DNA from: Vreelandella titanicae BH1
GTDB lineage: Bacteria; Pseudomonadota; Gammaproteobacteria; Pseudomonadales; Halomonadaceae
Assembly (NCBI RefSeq): GCF_000336575.1
Contig: NZ_AOPO01000022.1
Span: 1-59,432, forward strand
Direction of reading: 5' to 3'
DNA: 59,432 nt
Notes under the pieces: generated by a model
The model's database searches: none
The model's input: only the letters and a program-made list of their open reading frames with translations
What the model was told of the DNA's origin: nothing
Position numbers and translations under genes: made by a program
Shown: in pieces, positions 1 to 8,925 of the stretch
Position numbering within the stretch: the stretch's first letter is position 1
Layout of the letters: every line of letters starts with the position of its first letter

Positions 1-192
1 GTTGTGCTCAACGCTGCCAATGAGGTTGCAGTTGAAGCATTCCTACAGCGTCGAATCGGCTTTACAGCCATTGGGCAACTGGTCGCCGACGTCTTGTCGC
101 GCCCCTATCAAGGCCGTGTTGATAGCCTTGATAGCGTATTAGCAACGGATCAGTGGGCGCGACAGCAGGCGCTGGAACTGGTAACAAAATGA
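1..192 (+). CDS. dxr: 1-deoxy-D-xylulose 5-phosphate reductoisomerase, C-terminal fragment
   Basis: The last 63 codons of a gene that begins before the window. The motif LNAANEVAVEAFL is the conserved C-terminal part of DXP reductoisomerase (IspC/Dxr), which converts DXP to 2-C-methyl-D-erythritol 4-phosphate in the cytoplasmic MEP isoprenoid pathway. The helical tail (IGQLVADVL, then WARQQALELV) fits the C-terminal helical domain of the family. The 55-bp gap to rseP and the known order dxr-(ispU-cdsA)-rseP support the call, although here ispU and cdsA are not between dxr and rseP. The catalytic and NADPH-binding parts lie outside the window. Confidence 0.9.
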   Translation, partial: VVLNAANEVAVEAFLQRRIGFTAIGQLVADVLSRPYQGRVDSLDSVLATDQWARQQALELVTK

Positions 193-247
193 TACGCTTA
201 AGCATTCGCTGGGCTGGTCGTTAGAGCGGGGCATTAAGGAGTTCAGT

Positions 248-1606
248 GTGGGCCTTATACAGAATATTTTAGCGGTCATTGTGGTGTTGGGCCTGTTAGT
301 GACCTTCCACGAGTTTGGCCATTTTTGGGTGGCGAGGCGCTGTGGGGTCAAAGTGCTACGGTTTTCTGTAGGCTTTGGTAAGCCGCTATGGTCGCGGGTT
401 GACCGCCACGGCACCGAGTTCGCGATAGCCGCCATTCCGCTGGGTGGCTATGTCAAAATGCTCGATGAGCGTGAGGCGCCGGTTCCGGAAGAGCAGCTTG
501 ATCAGGCATTTAACCGCAAAACCGTGTGGCAGCGCATTGCGATTGTGGCGGCAGGGCCAATCGCCAACTTCTTGTTAGCGATTGTGGCTTACTGGGCACT
601 GTTCGTGGCGGGTACCACGGTGGTGTCGCCAATGGTAGGTAGCGTTGCGCCTGACTCGCCCGCCGCCGAAGCCGGACTTGCCAATGGCGATGAAATTGTC
701 GCCATTCAGGGCGATGAGATGCGCTCTTGGGAAGATGTTAACCTCAAACTGGTATCGATTATTGGTTTCAGCGGTGAGCTGGATATAGACGCCCGCCCCG
801 AAGGCGCGAGCGACCCTCAACGTTTTGGCTTATCGGTGACTGATTATTTGGTTCGCCAAGATCCGCCACAGCCGCTGCAATCGCTGGGTATTACTCCTTG
901 GCAGCCGGAATTTCCGGCCGTTTTAGGCCAAGTAGTGAGCGGAGAGGCCGCCGAGCAAGCAGGCCTTGAGGCGGGCGATAGGATGGCGGCGATTAATGGC
1001 GAACCAGTGGATGATTGGATGCACTTCGTTAATATGGTGCGAGGTAATCCAGGTGAAACGCTGCAGCTCACCTATGAACGTAATGGCGAGCAGTCGAGTG
1101 TTGATTTAACCCCCGGGCGTAACCGCTTGGACACTGGGGTTGAAATTGGTTATATCGGTGCAGGCGCCGAGCAGGTCGAGTGGCCAGCAGCGTTTCAGCG
1201 TGAAATCCGTTACGGCCCTATCGAAGCGGTAGGCCAGGCTGTTTCGCGCACTGGAGAGATGACGCTCTTAACCTTAGATGCCATACGCAAAATGTTTGTC
1301 GGGCTTATCTCGCCTTCCAATTTGTCCGGGCCAATCACCATTGCACAGATCTCTGGTGATTCGGCCCGTGCAGGGATGGAAGCGTTTATTGGCTTTCTAG
1401 CGTATCTTTCTATCAGCCTTGGGGTACTAAACTTACTACCTATCCCGGTGCTCGATGGTGGCCACTTGCTCTATTATTTTATGGAGGTCGTGCGTGGACG
1501 GCCAGTATCCGAAAGAACCCAAGCCGTAGGACTGCGCATTGGGCTTGCCATGGTCGGCACCCTGATGTTGATGGCCCTCTATTTTGATCTGATGCGCCTG
1601 TGGTAA
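248..1606 (+). CDS. rseP: RIP zinc metalloprotease RseP (site-2 protease)
   Basis: Inner-membrane protease that performs the second cut of anti-sigma factor RseA, releasing sigma-E, and also degrades leftover signal peptides. The 452-residue length matches the family. The zinc motif HEFGH is at residues 21-25 in the first membrane helix. Two PDZ domains lie at about 115-300. The third metal ligand is in the LDG motif near residue 403 (PIPVLDGGH). The start is a GTG with AAGGAG six bases upstream. It stands between dxr and bamA, the usual envelope-stress neighbourhood. Confidence 0.96.
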   Translation: MGLIQNILAVIVVLGLLVTFHEFGHFWVARRCGVKVLRFSVGFGKPLWSRVDRHGTEFAIAAIPLGGYVKMLDEREAPVPEEQLDQAFNRKTVWQRIAIVAAGPIANFLLAIVAYWALFVAGTTVVSPMVGSVAPDSPAAEAGLANGDEIVAIQGDEMRSWEDVNLKLVSIIGFSGELDIDARPEGASDPQRFGLSVTDYLVRQDPPQPLQSLGITPWQPEFPAVLGQVVSGEAAEQAGLEAGDRMAAINGEPVDDWMHFVNMVRGNPGETLQLTYERNGEQSSVDLTPGRNRLDTGVEIGYIGAGAEQVEWPAAFQREIRYGPIEAVGQAVSRTGEMTLLTLDAIRKMFVGLISPSNLSGPITIAQISGDSARAGMEAFIGFLAYLSISLGVLNLLPIPVLDGGHLLYYFMEVVRGRPVSERTQAVGLRIGLAMVGTLMLMALYFDLMRLW

Positions 1607-1706
1607 TGACGCGTGTAGCGCGCAGGATGCCTTGTCATCTGCCTGCACAAATGTATATGGTGCCTTTCTGGAATGATAGGCAGACCAACGCGAGCGAATT
1701 GACTGC

Positions 1707-4058
1707 ATGAAAATCAAGACCCTTGGAATGGCGGCACTCTTGCTGGCAGGCGCCAGCGGCGCCCAAGCACAATCCTTTGATGTTTCAGACATTCGAGTGG
1801 AAGGACTGCAGCGGGTATCCGCCGCCTCGGTCTTCAATGCATTTCCGGTGAGTGCCAATGAGCGCGTCAGCGAAGAGCAATTAGCTGCTGCTGCCCGTGA
1901 CTTATTTGCCACAGGGCTATTTGACGATGTCTCCCTGGCACGCGAAGGCGATGTACTGGTTATTCAGGTCGTCGAGCGTCCGACTATTGCGCGGCTACAG
2001 ATCAGCGGCAACGATCAAATCTCCGAAGAGGACTTGCGCAATGGTTTGCGTGAATCAGGGCTCTCGGAAGGCCAGGTACTGGAGCTCTCTACGCTGGAAG
2101 AGATACAGCGCGAGCTGGAAGGCGTCTACCAGTCTCAAGGTCGCTACAGCGCCAGCATCGATACCGAAGTGGAAGAGGTCGATGAGGGCCGGGTTCAGGT
2201 CAATATCAATATCAACGAAGGCGAAGTGGCCAAGATTCGCCAAATCAATATCGTTGGTAACGAAGCCTTTGATGATGAGACGCTGCGTGGCGTGTTTGAG
2301 TTAAATGATCGGCCAGGACGCTTTTTCGGCTGGTTCTCTAGCGACGAGTACTCCCGTGAAGCGCTTTCCGGTGATATTGAGCGGCTGCGTTCATTCTACT
2401 TGGATCGCGGCTACGTCAACTTCGATGTCACGTCCACTCAGGTATCGATTGGCCCTGAAAAGTCCGAAATCTTTATTACTCTGAACGTCGATGAAGGCGC
2501 CCAGTACCGGGTGGGCAATATTCGTTTCGCGGGTGATCTACAGATCAGCGAAAACGAAGCTCGCCAGTTACTCACCGTTAAAGAAGGAGAGATTTTCTCC
2601 CGCGGCGATGTGAATGCCTCCACCGAAGCCCTGCGCCAGCGTTTGGGTGCCGAAGGCTTCGCCTTTGCTGATATTCAAGGCGTGCCTGAAATGGCAGGGG
2701 ACGGTGAAACGGTCGATCTGGTGATTGCTGTCAATCCCGGTGAACGCGCCTACGTGCGTCGTATCGAGTTCTACGGTAATACGACTACTCAGGATGAAGT
2801 ACTGCGGCGTGAAATGATTCAGTTGGAGGGCGCACCCGCTTCCACCGAAGCCATTACACAATCGCGTCAGCGCCTTGAACGCCTGGGCTTTTTTAGCCAA
2901 GTAGAAGTGGATACCCAGCCTGTACCTGGTGAGCCGGATTTACTCGACGTTACTTATAATGTCGAAGAGCAGCCCTCGGGGTCGGTCTCTGCCAGCGTTG
3001 GTTTCTCCCAGAGTGCCGGGGTTATTTACGGTGTCGGCTTGTCACAAAATAACTTCTTGGGTACGGGTAACCGGGTCAATGTAGGGGCTCAGCGCAGCGA
3101 CACCTTTACCAGTGTGAACTTTGGCTTCACTGATCCCTACTGGACGTTGGATGGCATTTCTCGCGGCTACAATGTTTTTTACCGCGAAACAGATTACGCC
3201 GATTCGGATATTTCGACGTTCTCGACGGATGCCTATGGTGCCGGTATCAACTTTGGTTACCCCGTAAGCGAACTGTCGCGTCTTAACTTCGGTGCCAGCG
3301 TTGAAGACCTAACGGTGAAAACCTACTTCGACACGGCCTCAGAAATTCGTCGCTATGTGGAAGATCAGGGCGAAGATGCGCAAAGCCTGAAGCTGACCGC
3401 TAGTTGGACACGCAACAATCTCAACCGCGGTATTATGCCGACCGATGGCAACTATCAGCGACTGTCGCTGGAAACCGGCGTGCCGGGCAGTGATTCGGAG
3501 TACTACAAGCTGCGCGCCCGTGCTCAACAGCTCTTCCCGATTAACGATGACGAGTCCTGGGCGTTCAAATTTACCGGCAATGTCGGCTATGCCGATACGC
3601 TGGGCGGCAACGATCCCTTCCCCTTCTATGAAAACTTCTACGCGGGTGGTCTTGGCTCGGTGCGTGGCTTCACGTCGAATACGCTTGGGCAGCGCACCAC
3701 GCCAGCAACCGAAGGCGGCCGTGACCGCACGCTGGGCGGTAACGTTTCAGTAGAAGGTAGCGCCGAGATCATTTTCCCGCTGCCCTTTGTTGAAGATCAG
3801 CGCGCGCTGCAAACATCGCTATTCTTGGATGGCGGTAATACCTTCCTGACCTCTTGCTACGATGTGCTTGCAGAAGACGCAGGGCGTCAGCAGTGTAACT
3901 CCGGCGTTGATCTAGGCGATTTGCGCTACAGCGCCGGTATTGGCCTCTCTTGGCTGACACCGGTAGGCCCGCTGACCTTTAGCATTGCTGAGCCATTGAA
4001 CGATAAGAGCGGTGACGACACTCAGTTCTTCCAGTTCTCATTAGGACAAACGTTCTAA
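1707..4058 (+). CDS. bamA: Outer membrane protein assembly factor BamA
   Basis: Central component of the BAM complex, which folds and inserts beta-barrel proteins into the outer membrane. It has 783 residues. A signal peptide at residues 1-21 ends AQA before QSFDV. Five POTRA domains occupy about 24-425 and a 16-strand barrel the rest. The conserved lid-loop motif VRGF occurs in GGLGSVRGFTSN, and the protein ends in a terminal Phe (FSLGQTF), the beta-signal. It lies between rseP and skp as in other gammaproteobacteria. No strong Shine-Dalgarno is visible before the ATG. Confidence 0.98.
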   Translation: MKIKTLGMAALLLAGASGAQAQSFDVSDIRVEGLQRVSAASVFNAFPVSANERVSEEQLAAAARDLFATGLFDDVSLAREGDVLVIQVVERPTIARLQISGNDQISEEDLRNGLRESGLSEGQVLELSTLEEIQRELEGVYQSQGRYSASIDTEVEEVDEGRVQVNININEGEVAKIRQINIVGNEAFDDETLRGVFELNDRPGRFFGWFSSDEYSREALSGDIERLRSFYLDRGYVNFDVTSTQVSIGPEKSEIFITLNVDEGAQYRVGNIRFAGDLQISENEARQLLTVKEGEIFSRGDVNASTEALRQRLGAEGFAFADIQGVPEMAGDGETVDLVIAVNPGERAYVRRIEFYGNTTTQDEVLRREMIQLEGAPASTEAITQSRQRLERLGFFSQVEVDTQPVPGEPDLLDVTYNVEEQPSGSVSASVGFSQSAGVIYGVGLSQNNFLGTGNRVNVGAQRSDTFTSVNFGFTDPYWTLDGISRGYNVFYRETDYADSDISTFSTDAYGAGINFGYPVSELSRLNFGASVEDLTVKTYFDTASEIRRYVEDQGEDAQSLKLTASWTRNNLNRGIMPTDGNYQRLSLETGVPGSDSEYYKLRARAQQLFPINDDESWAFKFTGNVGYADTLGGNDPFPFYENFYAGGLGSVRGFTSNTLGQRTTPATEGGRDRTLGGNVSVEGSAEIIFPLPFVEDQRALQTSLFLDGGNTFLTSCYDVLAEDAGRQQCNSGVDLGDLRYSAGIGLSWLTPVGPLTFSIAEPLNDKSGDDTQFFQFSLGQTF

Positions 4059-4074
4059 AGGGCAAACGTTCTAA
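4047..4074 (+). repeat. Direct repeat at the bamA 3' end
   Basis: CAAACGTTCTAA occurs at 4047-4058 and again at 4063-4074. The first copy encodes the last codons and stop of bamA, and the second lies just after the stop. The 16-bp period suggests a small tandem duplication of the gene end. An imperfect hairpin (GCTAG at 4079-4083 with CTAGC at 4107-4111) follows before the skp ribosome binding site. Confidence 0.8.
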
Positions 4075-4129
4075 TTTTGCTAGACCGCGTGCCATGGTGG
4101 CGCGCGCTAGCGTGACCTAAGGAGATAAC

Positions 4130-4633
4130 ATGATGCGTAAACTGACAGCGGTGGTATGCCTGTTGGGCGCGATGATTTTGCCCGCTCACGCTGCAGAAGT
4201 AGCAGTGTTGGATTGGCGAGCAGCATTGATGAATACCCAGTCCGCACAGGCGTCAATGAGTACTCTGGAAGGGCAAATTGGCAATCAGCAGCGTGAAGCG
4301 CAAAACCTGGGTAATGAGTTGCAGCAGCTTCAGCAGCGTTTGCAGAACGAAGGCGAAACGATGGCTCAGTCCCAGCGGGAGTCGCTGATTAGCGAGCTTC
4401 AGCAGAAAGGCAGCCGTTTTGAACAGCTTCGCCAGGAAGTAATGCAGGCACAGCAGCGTTCCGAGCAGCAGTTTTTAGAAGGCGCCGAGCCTAAGCTGGA
4501 ACAAGCGGTAGCAGAAGTGCTGGAACGCCATGGTATTGATGTGCTGGTTGAACCCCAGGGCGTACTGCACTCAGGTGTGGATCTGCCCAATGTGACCGAT
4601 GAAGTCACCCAGATTTTTGATACCTTGAACTAA
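4130..4633 (+). CDS. skp: Periplasmic chaperone Skp/OmpH family
   Basis: Holdase that binds unfolded outer-membrane proteins in the periplasm and delivers them to BamA. It has 167 residues with a signal peptide at 1-21 (ends AHA before AEV). The middle is a long coiled coil very rich in Gln, Glu and Arg (about residues 45-125), forming the jellyfish tentacles of the Skp trimer. A C-terminal strand region contains VLVEPQGVLHSGVDLPNVTDEV. The start ATG follows TAAGGAG at good spacing. Its place between bamA and lpxD is the standard one. Confidence 0.94.
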   Translation: MMRKLTAVVCLLGAMILPAHAAEVAVLDWRAALMNTQSAQASMSTLEGQIGNQQREAQNLGNELQQLQQRLQNEGETMAQSQRESLISELQQKGSRFEQLRQEVMQAQQRSEQQFLEGAEPKLEQAVAEVLERHGIDVLVEPQGVLHSGVDLPNVTDEVTQIFDTLN

Positions 4634-4646
4634 ATTTAAACGCTAA

Positions 4647-4669
4647 TTGGTGTGGTCAGGCCACACCAA
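4647..4669 (+). other. Intergenic hairpin between skp and lpxD
   Basis: TTGGTGTGG (4647-4655) and CCACACCAA (4661-4669) form a perfect 9-bp stem with a TCAGG loop. There is no U-tract, so it is more likely an RNA-stability or partial-attenuation element than a full terminator inside the envelope operon. Confidence 0.6.
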
Positions 4670-4686
4670 CGCTTCCCTGGGCTCCC

Positions 4687-5721
4687 ATGACGCACGCTTC
4701 TCATCACTTTACCCTCGCAGACATTGCGCGCCAATTGGGCATTGCCGTCAGCGGTAATGCCCAGCAGCCGATACGCGGCTTGGCGACGCTAAAAGAAGCG
4801 CAGCCGGATCAAGTGGCTTTTCTGGCCAATCGTGCCTACCTGAAAGATTTGGCGACGACCAAGGCGGCCGCGGTATTGCTGCACCCTGAGCATGGCAAGC
4901 ACTGCCCGGTAGCGCGTCTGGAAATCGATAACCCTTACTTGGGCTATGCCAAGCTATCGCAGTTGTTTGACCCACTGCCTGCCCGCGATATCGTCGGTAT
5001 TCACCCCACCGCCGTCGTGGCGGAAGATGCTCAGCTAGGCGCCGATGTCTGCATTCAAGCTCATGCAGTGATTGAATCAGGCGTGGTGCTGGGCGACCGT
5101 GTGGTCATTGGGGCGGGCAGCGTGGTGGGAGCCGATACAATTATCGGCGAAGCAACGCGTCTGCACGCCAATGTCACCCTCTGCCATGGCGTGGTTATCG
5201 GTAAACGGGGCATCTTGCAAAGCGGCTGTGTGATTGGCGGCGACGGCTTCGGGTTTGCCCACGATGGCGCTGGCTGGCATAAAATCGCCCAATTGGGGGG
5301 CGTAGTGCTTGGCGACGACGTTGAAGTAGGCAGTTGCTCCAGCATCGATCGTGGCGCTTTGGGAGATACGGTGATTGGTGATGACGTCAAAATTGATAGT
5401 CAGGTACAAATCGCCCATAACGTCATTATCGGTGACCACAGCGCCTTAGCAGGCTGTGTGGGCATTGCTGGTTCGACCAAGGTCGGTAAGCACTGCATGC
5501 TGGGTGGTGGGGTCGGTTTATCCGGTCACCTAACCATTTGCGACGGCGTTCAGGTGACAGGTATGAGCCTTGTCACGAACTCAATCCATGAACCGGGGGT
5601 CTACTCATCCGGTACTGGCGCCATGGCTAATGCCCAGTGGCGTAAAAACGCGGTGCGTTTTAAACAGCTTGATGACATCGCTAAGCGCCTGGCTCGATTG
5701 GAAAAAAAGCAACGTGAATAG
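4687..5721 (+). CDS. lpxD: UDP-3-O-(3-hydroxyacyl)glucosamine N-acyltransferase LpxD
   Basis: Third step of lipid A synthesis: transfers a 3-hydroxyacyl chain from acyl-ACP to the 2-amino group of UDP-3-O-acyl-glucosamine. It has 344 residues: an N-terminal uridine-binding domain (about 1-100), a left-handed beta helix of hexapeptide repeats (about 105-290), and a C-terminal helical tail. The catalytic His is H244 in QIAHNV. The family pattern GGDGFGFA is at about 184-191. It lies between skp and fabZ, the conserved lpx order. Confidence 0.97.
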   Translation: MTHASHHFTLADIARQLGIAVSGNAQQPIRGLATLKEAQPDQVAFLANRAYLKDLATTKAAAVLLHPEHGKHCPVARLEIDNPYLGYAKLSQLFDPLPARDIVGIHPTAVVAEDAQLGADVCIQAHAVIESGVVLGDRVVIGAGSVVGADTIIGEATRLHANVTLCHGVVIGKRGILQSGCVIGGDGFGFAHDGAGWHKIAQLGGVVLGDDVEVGSCSSIDRGALGDTVIGDDVKIDSQVQIAHNVIIGDHSALAGCVGIAGSTKVGKHCMLGGGVGLSGHLTICDGVQVTGMSLVTNSIHEPGVYSSGTGAMANAQWRKNAVRFKQLDDIAKRLARLEKKQRE

Positions 5722-5753
5722 TAACGGCTGCATGACTTTTACCCGCTGCTGGT

Positions 5754-5781
5754 TTGAGACTAGATAACAGCGGGGTATAAT
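5754..5781 (+). promoter_or_regulatory. Sigma-70-type promoter before fabZ-lpxA
   Basis: TTGAGA at 5754-5759, a 16-bp spacer and a perfect TATAAT at 5776-5781. It lies in the 147-bp gap after lpxD, about 88 bp before the fabZ start. It would give fabZ-lpxA-lpxB-rnhB a promoter of their own, separate from rseP-bamA-skp-lpxD. The palindrome GCACGTGC lies just downstream of it. Confidence 0.7.
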
Positions 5782-5868
5782 CCACAGCCTTTTAACCAGT
5801 GCACGTGCTGGTATTTGCCTGACACTCTTCAGGAGCTGCAGGTTTTTGTTATTTTAGAGGTCGCTACG

Positions 5869-6312
5869 ATGGTTATGGATATCAATGAAATTCGCGAGTA
5901 CTTGCCCCACCGTTACCCCTTTTTGCTGGTGGATCGAGTAACGCAATTAACCACCGGCGAATCCATCGTTGCGTACAAAAATGTCAGCATTAATGAGCCA
6001 TTTTTTAACGGCCACTTTCCGCATCACCCGATTATGCCCGGCGTACTGGTGATTGAAGCCCTGGCCCAGGTATGCGGCATTCTCGGTTTTAAAACGGTCA
6101 ATAAACTGCCTGCCGATGGTTATGTGTACTATCTCGTGGGCAGCGATAAAGTGCGCTTTAAACGCCCGGTAATGCCGGGCGACAAGCTCACCTTAGAGGC
6201 CGACGTGATTAGAGGTAAACGGGGTATCTGGAAATTTGCATGCCGTGCCACGGTTGACGGTGAGCTGGCCTGCGAAGCAGAAATTATTTGTGCCGAGAGG
6301 AAGGTGGCTTGA
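5869..6312 (+). CDS. fabZ: 3-hydroxyacyl-[acyl-carrier-protein] dehydratase FabZ
   Basis: Removes water from 3-hydroxyacyl-ACP in fatty-acid elongation, competing with LpxA and LpxD for hydroxyacyl-ACP. I use the ATG at 5869 (147 residues), which has AGAGG eight bases upstream. A longer frame opens at 5815, but its extra residues are unlike the family. Hot-dog fold; the catalytic pair is His49 in HFPHHPIMPGV and Glu63 in VIEALAQ. The 3' end carries the ribosome binding site of lpxA, so the two genes are translationally coupled. Confidence 0.96.
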   Translation: MVMDINEIREYLPHRYPFLLVDRVTQLTTGESIVAYKNVSINEPFFNGHFPHHPIMPGVLVIEALAQVCGILGFKTVNKLPADGYVYYLVGSDKVRFKRPVMPGDKLTLEADVIRGKRGIWKFACRATVDGELACEAEIICAERKVA

Positions 6313-7076
6313 TACATCCGACTGCACTGGTCGACCCGGCGGCGCGCCTTGCCGACGACGTTGAGGTTGGCCCCTTTAGCATCATTGGCCCCGACGTCAC
6401 GATCGGCGCGGGCTCCGTGATAGGCCCTCATGTGGTGGTTAAAGGCCCCACCTCGCTAGGCGAACGTACGCGTATCTTTCAGTTTGCCTCGGTAGGTGAA
6501 GACTGTCAGGACAAAAAATACGCAGGCGAACCCACGCGGTTAGTGATGGGCGACGATAATGTGATCCGTGAAGGCGCCACGATTCATCGAGGCACCGTTC
6601 AGGATCGCAGCGAAACCACCATTGGTTCGCGCAACCTGTTTATGGCCTACGTGCATGTCGGCCATGACTGCGTGATTGGTAACGACTGCATTTTAGCCAA
6701 TCAGGTTACCTTGGCGGGCCATGTCACCGTCGGTGATCATGCCATTCTGGGTGGGTTGGCGGCAGTACATCAGTTCTGTCACTTTGGCGATCACGCCATG
6801 GCCGGTGGTGGCTCGATTATCACCAAGGACACACCCGCCTATATCATGATTAATGGCAACCCTGCCGAAGCGCGTGGCCTCAACCTGGTGGGCTTAAAGC
6901 GCCGCGGCTTTAGCCGCGAAGCAATTAGCGCCTTAACCACCGCCTATAAAATGGTCTATCGCCAGGGACTGACTACAGAGCAGGCGCTTGTCGAAATGCG
7001 TAGCCGCTTTGATTTGCCCGAAATCGAGCATTTCGCCGCCTCCATTGAGCGTTCTACCCGCGGCATCACCCGTTAA
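6309..7076 (+). CDS. lpxA: UDP-N-acetylglucosamine O-acyltransferase LpxA
   Basis: First step of lipid A synthesis, adding a 3-hydroxyacyl chain to UDP-GlcNAc. I choose the TTG at 6309 as start because it gives the family N-terminus M-IHPTALVDP and has GAGGAAGG just upstream. It overlaps the fabZ stop by four bases. The ATG at 6288 would add seven residues that look non-native. 255 residues of left-handed beta helix; the catalytic His is about H119 in VGHDC, followed by GHVTVGDHAILGG and AVHQFC. The C-terminal helical domain starts near residue 190. Confidence 0.95.
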   Translation: MIHPTALVDPAARLADDVEVGPFSIIGPDVTIGAGSVIGPHVVVKGPTSLGERTRIFQFASVGEDCQDKKYAGEPTRLVMGDDNVIREGATIHRGTVQDRSETTIGSRNLFMAYVHVGHDCVIGNDCILANQVTLAGHVTVGDHAILGGLAAVHQFCHFGDHAMAGGGSIITKDTPAYIMINGNPAEARGLNLVGLKRRGFSREAISALTTAYKMVYRQGLTTEQALVEMRSRFDLPEIEHFAASIERSTRGITR

Positions 7077-7093
7077 CCCATGCTAATCATTTT

Positions 7094-8266
7094 ATGACCC
7101 TGCAACGTGTCTATCTCGTGGCTGGGGAACTCTCCGGCGATATCCTTGGCGCTGGGCTGATGCGTGAACTTAAAGCGCGCCACCCCGGCGTCGAGTTTCG
7201 TGGCATCGGCGGGCCGCGCATGCAGGCAGAGGGCATGGAGAGCCGCTTCCCTTTAGAGACCCTCGCGGTGATGGGGTTGGTTGAGGTGCTTAAGCACCTC
7301 CCCGAACTGATCCGCGTGCGGCGTACGCTGAAAGCCGAAGCGCTGGCCTGGCAGCCGGATATTATGCTCGGCATCGATGCGCCTGACTTCAATTTAGGCC
7401 TGGAACGCCAGCTCCGCGAAGCGGGTATTACTACTGCCCATTACGTAAGCCCTTCCGTATGGGCGTGGCGCCAGGGGCGGGTAAAAGGCATCGCTAAATC
7501 GGTGGACGGCATGCTGACACTGCTGCCTTTTGAAGCCGCCTTCTATCGCAAACACCGTGTTCCCGTTGCCTTTGTGGGTCACCCTCTGGCCGACGAAATG
7601 CCGCTGGAAAATGACCGTATTGCCACCCGTCAGGCGCTGAAGCTGGCGCCGGATAGCCAGGTGTTAGCGCTGCTGCCCGGCTCTCGGGCCAATGAAATTC
7701 GCTTTTTGGGTGACACCTTTCTTAACGCTGCCGAACAGCTCTGCCAGCGCCACCCCACGCTGCAAGTGGTGATTCCTGCAGCCACCGCTGATCGCCGCCG
7801 GGAAATCAGCGCACTGCTGGCTAGTTACCCGCTGTTGGTGGAGCGTACTGCGCTTTTGGATGGTCAGGCCCGCGAAGCCATGGTGGCGAGCGATGTGGTG
7901 CTGCTGGCCTCGGGTACCGCCGCGCTGGAAGCCATGCTGTGTCACCGCACCATGCTAGTGGCCTACAAAATGGCCCCAGCCACCCACTGGCTGGCTAAAC
8001 GAATGGTGAAAACCCAGTGGGTATCGCTACCCAATTTGATTGCCCAGGAGACGCTGGTGCCCGAGCTGATTCAAGACGCCGCCTCTCCAGAGGCGATTGC
8101 CGAGCAACTCAGCGCTATGTTGGCCGACGAGGCAAGTCGACATGCCTTGGAAACACGCTTTGCCGAGATGCACGCTACGCTCCAGCGTAACGCCAGCCGT
8201 CGCGCCGCCGAGGCGATTAACCTGTTGGCCGCGGGTCAGCCGCTGGAGAGTGTTGATGGCCATTGA
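7094..8266 (+). CDS. lpxB: Lipid-A-disaccharide synthase LpxB
   Basis: Glycosyltransferase (GT19 type) that joins UDP-2,3-diacylglucosamine and lipid X to make the lipid A disaccharide at the inner membrane. 390 residues. Family patterns include AGELSGDILGAGLM at the start, GIDAPDFNLGLE, YVSPSVWAWRQGRV, and the nucleotide-binding half with LLPGSRANEI and ASGTAALEAML. It follows lpxA by 17 bp and overlaps rnhB by 11 bp, so the lpx genes and rnhB form one transcription unit. Confidence 0.97.
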   Translation: MTLQRVYLVAGELSGDILGAGLMRELKARHPGVEFRGIGGPRMQAEGMESRFPLETLAVMGLVEVLKHLPELIRVRRTLKAEALAWQPDIMLGIDAPDFNLGLERQLREAGITTAHYVSPSVWAWRQGRVKGIAKSVDGMLTLLPFEAAFYRKHRVPVAFVGHPLADEMPLENDRIATRQALKLAPDSQVLALLPGSRANEIRFLGDTFLNAAEQLCQRHPTLQVVIPAATADRRREISALLASYPLLVERTALLDGQAREAMVASDVVLLASGTAALEAMLCHRTMLVAYKMAPATHWLAKRMVKTQWVSLPNLIAQETLVPELIQDAASPEAIAEQLSAMLADEASRHALETRFAEMHATLQRNASRRAAEAINLLAAGQPLESVDGH

Positions 8267-8888
8267 GCACTGGTTGATCGAGCACAAGGATTTTCCAACG
8301 CTAGAAATTGCCTACAGCGGCGAGCGGCTGGCGGGGGTCGATGAAGTAGGCCGAGGGCCGCTGATCGGCAGCGTGGTGGCCGCGGCGGTGATTCTCGACC
8401 CCGCTCAGCCGATTGACGGTCTTACCGACTCTAAAAAGTTGACGGCGCGCAGGCGTGAAGCGCTGGATAGACAAATTCGCGAACGGGCGCTGGCCTTCGC
8501 CGTGGCAGAAGCCAGCGCAGCGGAAGTGGATGCGCTGAATATTTACCACGCCACCCACTTGGCCATGCGCCGAGCCATTGATGCGCTGGCACCGGCGGCG
8601 GAATATCTACTCGTGGATGGCAACAAATTACCTGGCCATCTGTTGCCCGGCCAGGCCGTGGTAAAGGGTGATTCACGCCACTGTGCCATTGCCGCGGCGT
8701 CGATTTTGGCCAAGGTCGCTCGCGATGCGCAGATGGTCGCCTTGGATGAGTGCTATCCTGAGTATGGTTTTGCGCGCCATAAAGGCTACCCGACCAAAGA
8801 GCACCTGACGGCGCTTGCAGCTCACGGGCCACTGGCCGAACATCGTCGTAGCTTCGCGCCTGTGCAGCGTCAGTTGGCGCTGCTTTAA
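8256..8888 (+). CDS. rnhB: Ribonuclease HII
   Basis: Cuts RNA in RNA-DNA hybrids and at single ribonucleotides in DNA. The ATG at 8256 gives 210 residues, the usual size. An upstream in-frame opening to 8097 lies wholly inside lpxB and is not family-like. Acidic active-site residues are D29 and E30 in GVDEVGRGPL, D121 in LLVDGN and D139 in KGDSRH. It overlaps the last 11 bp of lpxB and is followed by dnaE after 37 bp. Confidence 0.96.
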   Translation: MAIEHWLIEHKDFPTLEIAYSGERLAGVDEVGRGPLIGSVVAAAVILDPAQPIDGLTDSKKLTARRREALDRQIRERALAFAVAEASAAEVDALNIYHATHLAMRRAIDALAPAAEYLLVDGNKLPGHLLPGQAVVKGDSRHCAIAAASILAKVARDAQMVALDECYPEYGFARHKGYPTKEHLTALAAHGPLAEHRRSFAPVQRQLALL

Positions 8889-8925
8889 CGTATTTTTCTT
8901 CACCTAGCGTTTTGCTGAGAGTCTC

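Noticed and set aside
8097..8255. Longer N-terminus for RNase HII
   Set aside because: Extra residues are the shifted frame of lpxB; family start fits ATG 8256.
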